DNA from: JASGDB01 sp049841315 | GTDB lineage: Bacteria; Bacteroidota; Bacteroidia; Flavobacteriales; Weeksellaceae | Direction of reading: 5' to 3' | DNA: 64,000 bases | NCBI GenBank assembly: GCA_049841315.1 | Contig: JASGDB010000014.1 | Coordinates: 10,588 to 74,587 of the forward strand | In this document: positions 25,791-35,569 of the stretch, piece after piece | Layout: the number at the start of each line of letters is the position of its first letter | Position numbering within the stretch: position 1 is the stretch's first letter | Notes under the pieces: generated by a model | Databases searched by the model: none | What the model was told of the DNA's origin: nothing | What the model saw: the letters and a program-made list of their open reading frames with translations, nothing else | Made by a program: the position numbers and the translations under genes

Positions 25791-27635
25791 TTATTTTGGG
25801 GCTTTAGGCGGTTCGGGAATATTCCATTCTGTGTTTTCTTTAAATTCCTTTTGCGAAATTTCTTTTATCTTCTCTCCGTTTTCTTTTATCTGATAATATT
25901 TTTTGCCTTCTTTTGCGAAAATGAATCCGCTCTCTTCATCTGCTCCGAATCCAAAAGACCGATGCGGAAGAATTTTGTCATATTTAAAAGGACAAAGCGT
26001 TTGGTTATCAATAGTAAGAATGCCGTATTTATTGTTTCTTCTTGCGAAAATCAAATTCATTCTTTGCCGGAAATCTTCATAAACTGGAGGAATTATGGTT
26101 TTAAAAGTTTCATATTCTATCAATCCGGTTTTTCCGTTTTTAACGATGAAATGCCGGTTTTTCGGACCGTATTCTACCCAATTTGAAATTTCGTCGTATT
26201 CTATCGGCAAAAGGATTTTTTTGTTGATATCAATAATTCCGAATTTTTTGTTTTTGGCAACAATCAGTTTGCTGTGATTGTAAAAAATCGGTGTAATGGA
26301 ATTGTATCCGTCAATAATCACGTTGTTATTGATGTCTATTAATTTTCCGTCGGCAATAAAAAGAAATTGATTTCTGAGTTTTTCATCATCAAATTTGTCG
26401 TAAACGGAATCAAGAAACTTATATTTTATCGGAATTTTTATTTTTCCGTCTTTTGAAATCACACCATAATTTTCTCCTTTTTTTGCCATTAAGAAAGATG
26501 AGGGTTCAATCTTGTTTATTTCGTCGTATTCAAAAGGAATAATAGTATTTCCCTGCCAATCGGCAATTCCGTATTTTCCTTTCAGATTTTTATAGGTAAT
26601 GGTGGGATTTTCGATAGTAAAGTCATTATAAATAGGCTCATAAGATTCTCCTATTTTTTTTAGATTTTTGTTATAAATGGAAAAAATTTTCCCTTTTCTT
26701 GCGTTGTAATACTCGGAATTCAAATGATTGGTGTCATAATATTCAATAAAATCATATTCCAAAGGAACTTTGAATTCTCCGTCGGGTTTTATCATTCCAT
26801 ATTTTCCGTTTCTTTTTACAATAGCGTTTTGATAGGTATCAAAAACCGTTGCGGAATCGAATTTGTTGTTTTTAAAAGCGGGTTCTGCTTTTTCATTAAT
26901 GAATTCATACTTTCCGTTTTTCAGAACAAGTGCCGCTCCGTTTTTAAAGAAAGTGCTTTTATCACGAGTAAAAATATCTTTGGTAAAATCAAATTTATAT
27001 GCCCTGAAAAGTTCATCATAAATAAATTCCGAAATCTGCTTGCTTTTATTATCAAAAAATGCCCATTTTTTATTTTTCTTTACAGCTACAATTTCATCTA
27101 ATTGCTCGTATTTGGCATCATCATAAATAATCGGAATAATTTCTTTCCCGTTTTTGTCAATAAAACCGTGTTTCCCATTTTTGGAAACAGGCGCAAGTCC
27201 GCTTTTTTCAAAATATAGAACTTCGTCATAAATCAAGGGAATTACAGGTTTTCCGCTTTCGTCAATAAATCCCCATTTTTTATTTTTACGAATTGCCGCT
27301 CTTCCTTCTGTAAAAATTCTTGCTTCATCATAATCACCTTCTATTTTCAAGTTTTTTTTCGTGATGAAAAATTCTTTATTGTTGTTTTTTGCATAAGCCA
27401 GTCCATTTTCAAACGGATTCAGAAAATCATATTCAAATGGAATAACAACGGAGCTATCTTTATCAATAAATCCCCATTTATCAGGGTTATTAAGTTTTAC
27501 TCTGTACCAGCCTGTTTCAGAATCTATTTCGGAATAATAAATATTTTTTCGGGAAAGGTCAAATTTCCCGGACTCCTGAGATTTGGAATCACAAGAAAAT
27601 AGAATCAGAATAAATAGAAAAACAAAATTTTTCAT
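25791..27635 (-). CDS. WG-repeat lipoprotein
   Basis: 614 residues. A signal peptide with lipobox (LILFSCDSK, Cys about 15) is followed by at least ten WG (KWGFID..G..VIP..YD) repeats of about 45-50 residues, some degenerate. The fold is a beta-propeller-like surface. Function unknown; such proteins are common and variable in Bacteroidota. A short terminal tail is rich in Pro and Lys (PEPPKAPK). Confidence 0.88.
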   Translation of the reverse strand: MKNFVFLFILILFSCDSKSQESGKFDLSRKNIYYSEIDSETGWYRVKLNNPDKWGFIDKDSSVVIPFEYDFLNPFENGLAYAKNNNKEFFITKKNLKIEGDYDEARIFTEGRAAIRKNKKWGFIDESGKPVIPLIYDEVLYFEKSGLAPVSKNGKHGFIDKNGKEIIPIIYDDAKYEQLDEIVAVKKNKKWAFFDNKSKQISEFIYDELFRAYKFDFTKDIFTRDKSTFFKNGAALVLKNGKYEFINEKAEPAFKNNKFDSATVFDTYQNAIVKRNGKYGMIKPDGEFKVPLEYDFIEYYDTNHLNSEYYNARKGKIFSIYNKNLKKIGESYEPIYNDFTIENPTITYKNLKGKYGIADWQGNTIIPFEYDEINKIEPSSFLMAKKGENYGVISKDGKIKIPIKYKFLDSVYDKFDDEKLRNQFLFIADGKLIDINNNVIIDGYNSITPIFYNHSKLIVAKNKKFGIIDINKKILLPIEYDEISNWVEYGPKNRHFIVKNGKTGLIEYETFKTIIPPVYEDFRQRMNLIFARRNNKYGILTIDNQTLCPFKYDKILPHRSFGFGADEESGFIFAKEGKKYYQIKENGEKIKEISQKEFKENTEWNIPEPPKAPK

Positions 27636-27690
27636 AAGATTATATTCTTCAAATTAATGCTAATTGTCAACACTATAAATCAATCATCGA

Positions 27691-28575
27691 TTAATCATTA
27701 TACACCGAAGTTTTATAAGCAATCAGCGTGTTTTTCATCAGCATTGCTCTGGTCATTGGTCCCACTCCGCCCGGAACAGGCGTAATCCAGCCGGCTTTTT
27801 TCTCGCAACTTTCAAAATCCACGTCGCCTGCCAGGTGATATCCTTTCTCGGAATCGTCATCAACACGCGTAATTCCGACATCAATAATGACAGCACCGTT
27901 TTTTATCATTTCGCCTTTCAGGAAATTCGGGTCGCCGAGTGCGGTTATCACAATATCGGCGTTTTTCGTATATTCTTCAATATGTTCCGTGTAAGAATGT
28001 GTGAGCGTAACGGTGGAATTTCCGGGGAAATCTTTCCGCCCCATCAAGATGCTCATCGGTTTTCCCACAATCCGGCTTCGTCCGATGATGACGCAGTTTT
28101 TTCCTTTCGTTTCAATGTTGTAGCGTTCCAATATTGTCAAAATTCCGTAAGGCGTTGCCGGAAGAAAAGTGTCCATTTCCAACGCCATTTTCCCGAAATT
28201 TTCGGGATGAAATCCGTCCACGTCTTTTCTCGGGTCTATTGCCATAATGATTTTTTCCTGGTCAATTTGTTTCGGCAACGGCAACTGAACGATGAATCCG
28301 TCCACCGCTTTTGATTTGTTGAGTTCCTCAATTTTTTCCAACAATTCGGCTTCGGAAACCGTGCTCGGGAATTTCAGAAGCGAAGAACGGAAACCGACTT
28401 CTTCGCAATCTTTCACTTTGGAATTGACATACGCTTTGCTCGCACCGTTGTTTCCCACGAGAATTGCCACCAAATGCGGAGCGCGTCTTTTGTTTTCGAG
28501 GATTTTTTCGACTTCCGATTTTATTTCCCGTTTTATGGTTTTGGATAGTGATAATCCGTCAAGAATCTGAGCCAT
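27691..28575 (-). CDS. folD: Methylenetetrahydrofolate dehydrogenase / methenyl-THF cyclohydrolase
   Basis: 294 residues, bifunctional enzyme of one-carbon metabolism. Conserved YVNSKVKDCEEVG with the catalytic Lys, GFIVQLPLPKQ, CVIIGRSRIVGKPM (NADP site) and PVPGGVGPMTRAML. Length and start are normal. Its first codons and leader are repeated at 30384-30416, beyond an inserted ATPase gene. Confidence 0.96.
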   Translation of the reverse strand: MAQILDGLSLSKTIKREIKSEVEKILENKRRAPHLVAILVGNNGASKAYVNSKVKDCEEVGFRSSLLKFPSTVSEAELLEKIEELNKSKAVDGFIVQLPLPKQIDQEKIIMAIDPRKDVDGFHPENFGKMALEMDTFLPATPYGILTILERYNIETKGKNCVIIGRSRIVGKPMSILMGRKDFPGNSTVTLTHSYTEHIEEYTKNADIVITALGDPNFLKGEMIKNGAVIIDVGITRVDDDSEKGYHLAGDVDFESCEKKAGWITPVPGGVGPMTRAMLMKNTLIAYKTSVYND

Positions 28576-28585
28576 TTTTTGCTTT
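28553..28585 (-). repeat. Direct repeat, folD 5' edge (functional copy)
   Basis: 33 bp including the codons for MAQILDG and the immediate leader; identical to 30384-30416. The pair brackets the AlbA_2 ATPase gene. Confidence 0.9.
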
Positions 28586-28692
28586 ATTTCACTTTATTTA
28601 GACTAAAATCAATACGAAAATTAATATAAAGTATTGATTATCATGTGTTTTTTATGTTGTTATATTAAGTTTTATTATTTTTTTATTAATTA

Positions 28693-30333
28693 TCACTTAA
28701 TAAAATATTTTGTCCATTTTTTTGTTCCCCATTTATTTATTTTACCAGAATCCAACATATTTTTTATTATTCGCCTGACTTTGAAAATATTTATTTCTTC
28801 TCCTATTCTCTTGTGAATTTCGCCAAAAGAAGAGTTTGGATATGAATTAATATCTTTATAAATTAATTCCTCCAGCCTGTAATCTTCAATGTTTTTAAGA
28901 TTTGTTTTTACATTCTTGAAGTCTATTTTCTTTACAAAATCCGGATTTATTGAATATTGAGTTCCTTTTGACTTACCAGATTTTATTATCAAATCATAAT
29001 CAAGCAATTTGCCTAACCAATTTTTAAGCCCTTGTTCTTCGGTTTGGTTCAAAATTTTAGAAATTTCAGAAGACGATAAGGATTGATTTTGAGCAATTAA
29101 CCCGAGAGAAATGATTTCTTTTTGTTTTAATTGAAACTCTTTGGATGCTTTATCCATCAGCCGAACAATTTCTTTATTAATGAATTGCTTCATTACAGTA
29201 ACAATAACTCTGTCATTGGTTTCAACAACATTAGGTATTTGTTTCCCCGAACCCAAAAGTATTTCATAAATCAAATCATATCCACTTCCCTCTCTCTCCA
29301 TAAGATTCAAAGAATAGAAAATTTTTGCGATATGCTCATTCCTTCTTGTGCATTGGCTTAAGATATTTTGGGAAGTGACGCCATAAGGGAGTTTTCCAGG
29401 ACTATGGATTTCTAATCGATTCGGGAAAATATTTATAAAAATATCCCCTCTTGTGGTGTATGTCCGATGAGCAAATGCATTTACCAATAATTCCCTAACT
29501 ATTTCTATTGGAAAAAAAGGAATATTCTTTCGGAAAAGTCCATCGGAAAATTCCATCGTTTCTTGCCAGTCGGGAACGTCTTTTTCTATTAACTCTATTA
29601 GTTCTTTTGGGTTTTGAAAAAAATCGTCGAACACAAGTTTCCAAACTTTTTCATCTTGTCCGTTGTATCTAATAATTTGAACAGTTGGGGCGTATAATAA
29701 AGTTGCTCTGTCATTTCTTTTACCAATCCATAATATTCCCAAGTTGGTCAAATAACTGTCTTTTTGCAATAAAAAATGCTCTAATAATTCATCATCAGAC
29801 ATTTCTTTAACAAAACCACTTACCCTATTAGATGTTCTTATTTCCCTCAGAAAATTGGCTCTTTTAATTATGTCTGCATTTTGTTTTGAAATTTTTTTGC
29901 TTGTTTGTTCTTCCCATACAAAAGCATTTTTATCTGCCGCCAAGCGTCCCATTTCATCTGGTGGGATAGGTTTGCATTGGTCATCGATTCTTATATAGTA
30001 TTTGCCGTCTGTTGTGGAAGCGATAGTTTGAATGCTTCTGAACACTTGTATTTTAATGTATTGCGAATTGTTTTCTGCTGTTTCGACAGTTATACTTATT
30101 CCGACGTTAACGGTTCTTTGCAAAACATTTTTATGTATTTCATCAATAATATCTGTTTTGATGATTTTTTGGTTTGTTGGGGGCAAAGTGTTATTGTCTT
30201 CGATTCCGATAAGAATAAAACCCCCAATATTATTAGCAAATGCCACGCAATCTTTCGCTAATTCATTCCAATTAGTGTTTTTCCCTTTTAGAAATTTAAG
30301 AGATTTTTTATCTAAGGTTTTTCCTTCTACCAT
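28693..30333 (-). CDS. AlbA_2 (Schlafen-like) ATP-binding protein
   Basis: About 546 residues from ATG 30333. The N-terminal AlbA_2 domain (ELAKDCVAFANNIGGFILIG near 25-44) is followed by a GHKL-type HATPase_c_4 domain (ELLVNAFAHRTY, INIFPNRLEIHSPGKLP, REGSGYDLIYE, about 285-360) and two winged-helix segments in the last 180 residues (SSSEISKILNQTEEQGLKNW, FGEIHKRIGEEINIFKV). Proteins of this plan act as regulators or in phage defence; which applies here is not shown. More AT-rich than its neighbours and bounded by copies of the folD edge, so it is probably acquired. Confidence 0.85.
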   Translation of the reverse strand: MVEGKTLDKKSLKFLKGKNTNWNELAKDCVAFANNIGGFILIGIEDNNTLPPTNQKIIKTDIIDEIHKNVLQRTVNVGISITVETAENNSQYIKIQVFRSIQTIASTTDGKYYIRIDDQCKPIPPDEMGRLAADKNAFVWEEQTSKKISKQNADIIKRANFLREIRTSNRVSGFVKEMSDDELLEHFLLQKDSYLTNLGILWIGKRNDRATLLYAPTVQIIRYNGQDEKVWKLVFDDFFQNPKELIELIEKDVPDWQETMEFSDGLFRKNIPFFPIEIVRELLVNAFAHRTYTTRGDIFINIFPNRLEIHSPGKLPYGVTSQNILSQCTRRNEHIAKIFYSLNLMEREGSGYDLIYEILLGSGKQIPNVVETNDRVIVTVMKQFINKEIVRLMDKASKEFQLKQKEIISLGLIAQNQSLSSSEISKILNQTEEQGLKNWLGKLLDYDLIIKSGKSKGTQYSINPDFVKKIDFKNVKTNLKNIEDYRLEELIYKDINSYPNSSFGEIHKRIGEEINIFKVRRIIKNMLDSGKINKWGTKKWTKYFIK

Positions 30334-30383
30334 CAAACAAATTTACAAATTATTTTTCCGTTTCATTCATCAGTTCAAAACAC

Positions 30384-30416
30384 AATCCGTCAAGAATCTG
30401 AGCCATTTTTTGCTTT
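30384..30416 (-). repeat. Direct repeat, relic copy of the folD 5' edge
   Basis: Exact 33-bp copy of 28553-28585, on the same strand. The frame starting MAQILDG runs into unrelated sequence, so it is dead. Confidence 0.9.
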
Positions 30417-30429
30417 TTTATTTTAGATT

Positions 30430-30720
30430 TTATGGATATTTTTCGGGATTTTGATACGTGTTGAAAACGGAAAGAATGTAAACTATTTTTGCATTTTCAT
30501 CAATTCTGAAAAACACGAGAAACGGATATTTACTAAACGGCAAAGCTCTAATATCACGGTGTTTAACTGCAAAAAACGGATTGTTCCGAATTCTTTTATA
30601 AGATTCCGAAAGTTGCTTTTTGAAAGATTTTACAGCAGATTTTGAAAATTGTGCATAATATTCGTACGCCGCTTCAATTTCCACTTCTGCTATCGGCAAA
30701 ATAACGAGTTTATAAGCCAT
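30430..30720 (-). CDS. RelE/ParE-family toxin
   Basis: 96 residues with the ParE/RelE core: IAEVEIEAAYEYYAQFS helix, FKKQLSESYKRIRNNP, the basic RDIRALPFSKYPFLVFFRID strands and IVYILSVFNTYQNPEKY at the C-terminus. Either a gyrase poison (ParE) or an mRNA interferase. Its start overlaps the antitoxin gene by 11 bp, the usual toxin-second order. Confidence 0.87.
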   Translation of the reverse strand: MAYKLVILPIAEVEIEAAYEYYAQFSKSAVKSFKKQLSESYKRIRNNPFFAVKHRDIRALPFSKYPFLVFFRIDENAKIVYILSVFNTYQNPEKYP

Positions 30721-30937
30721 ATTTTGCCGAAATTTTTTCTAATGATTCAAAAGCATCAACATAGGTGCTTTTGTCTTCCGCCAATCTTTCGTCCAACATT
30801 TTTTTCATTTCTTCGGTCAAAACAAAATCGTTTTCCGTATCCGATTTGAACTCAAACCGAATTTTCATCTTTTCCAAAATTCGTTCTAAAAGACTGATTT
30901 CCTCTAAGTTATCCGAATGAATCACAAGTTGAGCCAT
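30710..30937 (-). CDS. Antitoxin of the RelE/ParE pair
   Basis: 75 residues, acidic, translated just before and overlapping the toxin gene. The C-terminal helix (VDAFESLEKISAKYGL) resembles tails that wrap RelE/ParE toxins. Lies between the folD-edge relic and pgi, with 31 nt to the pgi stop. Confidence 0.78.
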   Translation of the reverse strand: MAQLVIHSDNLEEISLLERILEKMKIRFEFKSDTENDFVLTEEMKKMLDERLAEDKSTYVDAFESLEKISAKYGL

Positions 30938-30968
30938 ATTTTTATTTTCTTCAAATTTACAAATTAAA

Positions 30969-32609
30969 TCATTTATTCTCCTTATAATAATTTATCAGTC
31001 CGTTTGTAGAAGAATCGTGAGTGTTTATTTCCTGATTACCAGAAAGTTCCAGAAGAATTTTTCCCGCCAAAACCTTTCCGAGTTCCACACCAAACTGGTC
31101 AAAACTGAAAATATTCCAAATCACACCCTGAACGAAAATTTTGTGTTCGTAAAGTGCAATTAATTGTCCGAGCGAAAACGGCGTTAATTCTTTGAAAAAC
31201 AAAGAATTAGTCGGAGAATCGCCGCTGAAAATTTTATACGGAAGCAGTTTTTCTATTTCCGTTTCGGATTTTCCCTCTTTTTGCAATTCCACCAAAACTT
31301 CGGCTTCGGTTTTCCCGAAAGCGAGGGCTTCGGTTTGGGCGAAAAAGTTCGCCAATAATTTCGGCTGATGGTCAGAAATATCGTTGCAGGATTTTGCGTA
31401 AGCGATAAAATCCGCAGGAATCAGTTCCGTTCCCTGATGAATCAACTGGTAAAAAGCGTGTTGTCCGTTCGTTCCGGGTTCGCCCCAAATAATCGGTCCT
31501 GTTTCGTATTCCACAAAATCGCCGTTTCTGTCCACAGATTTTCCGTTGGATTCCATATCTCCTTGCTGCAAATACGCCGCAAAACGGTCGAGATACTGGG
31601 AATAAGGCAGAATCGCATACGTTCCGGCAGCGTAAAAATTGCGATACCAAATTCCCAAAAGTGCCATCAAAACAGGAACATTTTCCCCGAAATTTTTAGT
31701 TTGAAAATGAATGTCGGTTTCGCTTGCACCTTTCAGCAACTGTTCAAAATTTTCGTAACCGACAGCGAGAACAATGCTGAGTCCAATCGCACTCCAAAGC
31801 GAATATCTTCCGCCGACCCAATCCCAAAATTCAAAAATATTTTCCTCCGCAATTCCGAACGCTTTAACCGATTGAATATTAGTGGATAAAGCCACAAAAT
31901 GTTTTGCGACATCGTCCTGTTTTCCCGATTTCAAAAACCAGTTTTTTGCAGAATCGGCGTTGGTCATTGTTTCCTGCGTTGTGAAGGTTTTGGAAGCGAT
32001 GATGAAAAGTGTGGTTTCGGGATTCAGATTTTTCAAAATTTCTGCGATATGATTTCCATCAACATTAGAAACGAAATGCACGTTTAATCTTGTCTTAAAA
32101 TGTTTAAGAGCCGAGCAAACCATCACAGGTCCCAAATCCGAACCGCCGATTCCGATATTGACAACATCGGTAATTTCTTTCCCCGAAAAACCTTTGTGCT
32201 GTCCCGAAATAATTTTTTCTGAAAAAGATTTCATCTGGTCGAGAACTTTTCGGATTTTCGGTTTGATATTTTCGCCGTCCACCAAAATTTCTTTATCGGA
32301 AAAATCCCTCAAAGCGGTGTGCAGAACGGCTCTGTTTTCGGTTTCGTTGATTTTTTCGCCGGAAAACATTTTCTCGATTGCCGATTTCAACTGACATTCT
32401 TCTGCCAAATTCAGAAGCAGTTCTCTGGTTTTGGCATCAATCAGATTTTTGGAATAATCGAAAAGATAATCTTCCGTCTGCACGGAAAATTCGCTGAAAC
32501 GATTGGGATTATACCGGAAAAGCGTTCTTAATTCAAAGTCGTTTTGTACAAAATGGTTTTCGAGTGCTTCCCAGCTTTTTGTGTGTAACGGATTTATTTT
32601 TGGCAGCAT
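30969..32609 (-). CDS. pgi: Glucose-6-phosphate isomerase
   Basis: 546 residues. Interconverts glucose-6-P and fructose-6-P. PGI signatures are present: DWVGGRYSLWSAIGLS near residue 265, the ESNGKSV segment with the active-site Glu nearby in QGDMESNGK, GEPGTNGQHAFYQLIHQG, and the C-terminal KIFVQGVIWNIFSFDQFGVELGK. Full length. Confidence 0.96.
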   Translation of the reverse strand: MLPKINPLHTKSWEALENHFVQNDFELRTLFRYNPNRFSEFSVQTEDYLFDYSKNLIDAKTRELLLNLAEECQLKSAIEKMFSGEKINETENRAVLHTALRDFSDKEILVDGENIKPKIRKVLDQMKSFSEKIISGQHKGFSGKEITDVVNIGIGGSDLGPVMVCSALKHFKTRLNVHFVSNVDGNHIAEILKNLNPETTLFIIASKTFTTQETMTNADSAKNWFLKSGKQDDVAKHFVALSTNIQSVKAFGIAEENIFEFWDWVGGRYSLWSAIGLSIVLAVGYENFEQLLKGASETDIHFQTKNFGENVPVLMALLGIWYRNFYAAGTYAILPYSQYLDRFAAYLQQGDMESNGKSVDRNGDFVEYETGPIIWGEPGTNGQHAFYQLIHQGTELIPADFIAYAKSCNDISDHQPKLLANFFAQTEALAFGKTEAEVLVELQKEGKSETEIEKLLPYKIFSGDSPTNSLFFKELTPFSLGQLIALYEHKIFVQGVIWNIFSFDQFGVELGKVLAGKILLELSGNQEINTHDSSTNGLINYYKENK

Positions 32610-32613
32610 ATTT

Positions 32614-32651
32614 TTAGAAATTAGAATTAAGATGTTAGAAATTAGAATTAA
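32614..32651. repeat. Short tandem repeat upstream of pgi
   Basis: TTAGAAATTAGAATTAA occurs twice (32614-32630 and 32635-32651) separated by GATG, in the pgi leader. It may be a regulator site or slippage product. The rest of the 32610-32914 gap holds the two hairpins listed next. Confidence 0.65.
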
Positions 32652-32738
32652 ATTTCGTGGGCAAATTTACGGAAAATATTACCGCCGGAATACGATGAAA
32701 AGCAGAAATGTGAAATTTTGAACGTTGCCATTATACAG

Positions 32739-32772
32739 AGCGTTGTTAGAGCTAAAAAACTCTAACAACGCT
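32739..32772. terminator. Strong hairpin between pgi and lon
   Basis: AGCGTTGTTAGAG, loop CTAAAAAA, CTCTAACAACGCT, then TTTTAAA: a 13-bp perfect stem. It lies upstream of pgi and downstream of lon, both minus strand, so it may stop lon read-through or be a palindromic element. Confidence 0.65.
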
Positions 32773-32851
32773 TTTAAACGTAAAAGAATAGTTTTGTTTT
32801 TGTAAATGCATTTTGCAATGCAATATTTTGTAAATCAGAGCTTTGCGAAAC

Positions 32852-32880
32852 AAAAAAACCGCAGAAATATTGCGGTTTTT
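32852..32880. terminator. lon terminator
   Basis: AAAAAACCGCA, loop GAAATAT, TGCGGTTTTT. It starts about 35 nt after the lon stop and has A/T tracts on both sides. Confidence 0.82.
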
Positions 32881-32914
32881 AATGTTTTCAAATAAATTTT
32901 TGTGACGAAAAAAG

Positions 32915-35317
32915 TTACACCAAAGCAATTTCCACCACTTCGCTCATTCGGTTTACATAGTGGATTTTCAGGCTTTTCAGATAATCTTTTTTGATTTCTT
33001 CCACATCTTTCCGGTTGGCTTCGCAGAGAATCACTTCTTTGATTCCGGCTCTGGTTGCGGCGAGAAGTTTTTCTTTAATACCGCCGACAGGAAGCACTTT
33101 TCCTCTCAACGTGATTTCTCCGGTCATCGCCAAATGCGGTTTTACTTTTTGATTTCTGAAACTCGAAACCATTGAAGTCAGCATCGCGATTCCTGCAGAA
33201 GGACCGTCTTTCGGAGTTGCACCTTCCGGAACGTGAACGTGAATATTTTTCTTTTCCAATTCTTCTCCGTCAATTCCCAGTTCCTTATGTTTCGCTTTGA
33301 TGTATTCCAGAGCAATTGTTGCGGATTCTTTCATCACATTTCCGAGATTTCCCGTCATCGTGAGGCTTCCTTTTCCGCTGCTGATGATACTTTCGATAAA
33401 TAAAATATCTCCGCCTACGCTTGTCCACGCCAAACCAGTAACCACCCCCGGAACGGCTGTGATTTCGGATAAACTTTTCGGTCTTGGAACGCCCAGAATT
33501 TCATCAATTTTTTCAATGGAAATTTTTGGGTCAAATTCTTTTTCCATTGCGGTTTGCAGGGCTGTCCAGCGGGCAATGGAAGCGATTCTTTTTTCTAAAC
33601 TTCTCACGCCGCTTTCCGAAGTGTGGGCTTCGATGACGTGTTTCAGTTCAGGATTTCCGAGTTTAAAGGATTTGGAGTCCAAACCGTTTTCGTTCTGTTG
33701 TTTTTTGATGAGGTGGCGTTTTGCGATTTCGATTTTTTCTTCCAGCGTATATCCCGCAATCTGAATGATTTCCATTCTATCCAAAAGCGGAGTCTGAATG
33801 GTGGAAAGCGAATTTGCCGTTGCGATAAACAGCACTTTCGACAAATCGTAACCCATTTCTAAATAATTATCGTAAAAAGCCGAATTTTGTTCCGGGTCTA
33901 AAACTTCCAAAAGTGCGGAACTCGGGTCGCCGTGAACGCCTTGTCCGATTTTATCAATTTCATCTAAAACAATGACCGGATTGGAAGTTCCTGCTTTTTT
34001 AATGCTTTGCAGAATCCGCCCTGCCATTGCTCCGATATACGTTTTCCGGTGTCCTCGAATTTCGCTTTCGTCGTGAAGTCCGCCCAAAGAAACACGCACA
34101 TATTTTCTTCCCAAAGCATCGGCAACGGATTTTCCGAGCGAGGTTTTCCCAACTCCCGGAGGGCCTGCGAGAAGAAGAATCGGCGATTTCATATTTTTTT
34201 TCAGTTTCAGAACAGCGATGTGTTCGAGGATTCTTTTTTTAATATCCTCTAAACCGAAATGAGCTTTGTCTAAAATTTTCTGTGCTTTGTTGATGTCAAA
34301 ACTATCTTTGGAATACGTTTCCCAAGGCAAATCCGTGAAAAAATCCAGATAATTTCTCTGCACATTATAATCCGGAGAATTTGAGTTGTGGCGTTGAAGC
34401 CGTTTCAGTTCTTTCTGAAAATGGTCTTCCGTTTCTTCGCTCCACTGCTTGGTTTTTACCTTTTCCAAAAGTTCTTCCACATCGGTATCCTGACCTCCGC
34501 CTAATTCTTCCTGAATGGTACGCATCTGCTGGTTCAGGTAATATTCCCGCTGGTTTTTATCGAGTTCCTTATTGGTTTTTTGATGAATCTGGTTTCTCAG
34601 TTCCAGTTTCCGAAAATCTTCCAGCATCAGTTCATAACAGTGGTCTGCACGTTTTTGGAGATTTTTTTCTTCCAGAAGTTTCTGCTTTTCCTGAGCGGGA
34701 AAATTGGAATTGGTGCAGATGAAATTCAGCAAATCTTCGCTGTTATTCATATTCTGAATGGCAAAATTTGCCGCATTCGGAATATTCGGGTCGAGCTGAA
34801 TGATTTTCAGGGCAATGTCTTTGATATTGGCAAGAAGAGCTTCATAGCCTTCTTTGTTTTTAGGGCGGGAATCTTTCAAAAAGTCTATTTCTGCCCGAAA
34901 ATAGGGTTTTTGTTCTGTGTAAGATTTTATTTTAAAACGGTCGATTCCTCGTGTGATAGCCGTGATGTTTCCGTCCGGAAGTTTTATGATTTTAATGATT
35001 TTGGCGACTGTTCCTATTTTGAAAAGGTCGTTTTCTGCCGGATTTTCCACATCAGAATTTTTCTGGCAGACAATCCCGATGAGTTCACCGCTTTTTTGAG
35101 CATCTTCCAGTAATTGCTTGCTTAAATTTCTTCCGGCAGTAATGGGAATAATCACTTTCGGGAACATCACCATATTTCTTACGGGAAGAATGGGATAAAT
35201 TTTTTGTTCTTTCGTCTGAGTGCTGTCATCGCTTTCGGAAAGATTGATTTCTTCTGCAACTATACTGAAATTATCGCTCATAATATCTCCAAAATCAAAA
35301 TCTTCAAATTCTATCAT
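32915..35317 (-). CDS. lon: ATP-dependent protease La
   Basis: 800 residues: N-terminal Lon substrate domain (about 40-240), AAA+ module with Walker A GPPGVGKTSLG near residue 385 and Walker B IVLDEIDKIG, and the C-terminal Ser-Lys protease with DGPSAGIAM (catalytic Ser) and the catalytic Lys in the following GKVLPVGGIKEK region. An acidic N-terminal extension (EDFDFGDIM) is usual in Flavobacteriia. Degrades damaged and regulatory proteins. Confidence 0.97.
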   Translation of the reverse strand: MIEFEDFDFGDIMSDNFSIVAEEINLSESDDSTQTKEQKIYPILPVRNMVMFPKVIIPITAGRNLSKQLLEDAQKSGELIGIVCQKNSDVENPAENDLFKIGTVAKIIKIIKLPDGNITAITRGIDRFKIKSYTEQKPYFRAEIDFLKDSRPKNKEGYEALLANIKDIALKIIQLDPNIPNAANFAIQNMNNSEDLLNFICTNSNFPAQEKQKLLEEKNLQKRADHCYELMLEDFRKLELRNQIHQKTNKELDKNQREYYLNQQMRTIQEELGGGQDTDVEELLEKVKTKQWSEETEDHFQKELKRLQRHNSNSPDYNVQRNYLDFFTDLPWETYSKDSFDINKAQKILDKAHFGLEDIKKRILEHIAVLKLKKNMKSPILLLAGPPGVGKTSLGKSVADALGRKYVRVSLGGLHDESEIRGHRKTYIGAMAGRILQSIKKAGTSNPVIVLDEIDKIGQGVHGDPSSALLEVLDPEQNSAFYDNYLEMGYDLSKVLFIATANSLSTIQTPLLDRMEIIQIAGYTLEEKIEIAKRHLIKKQQNENGLDSKSFKLGNPELKHVIEAHTSESGVRSLEKRIASIARWTALQTAMEKEFDPKISIEKIDEILGVPRPKSLSEITAVPGVVTGLAWTSVGGDILFIESIISSGKGSLTMTGNLGNVMKESATIALEYIKAKHKELGIDGEELEKKNIHVHVPEGATPKDGPSAGIAMLTSMVSSFRNQKVKPHLAMTGEITLRGKVLPVGGIKEKLLAATRAGIKEVILCEANRKDVEEIKKDYLKSLKIHYVNRMSEVVEIALV

Positions 35318-35569
35318 TGTTTATTGTGTGACAATATGTCGTTTTGGTTGGTACAAATCGGCACAAATTTCCGGTTTTCCCCGAAAAACGCACCAAAGAA
35401 TAATGTGAATAATAACTGCCCAATTCCTGTGCCATAGTTGAAAGCGGTCAAAATTTTAAATTTATTCACTATCTTATTAAAAAACGACTTTAAATTTTTC
35501 TACTATTTTAAAAATGTGTATTTTCGCAGACTGATTTTAGATACATAATATAAAAACAAAAACGATACG

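Noticed and set aside
32739..32772. Small RNA gene in the pgi-lon spacer
   Set aside because: Only the hairpin is visible; no promoter box supports a separate transcript.
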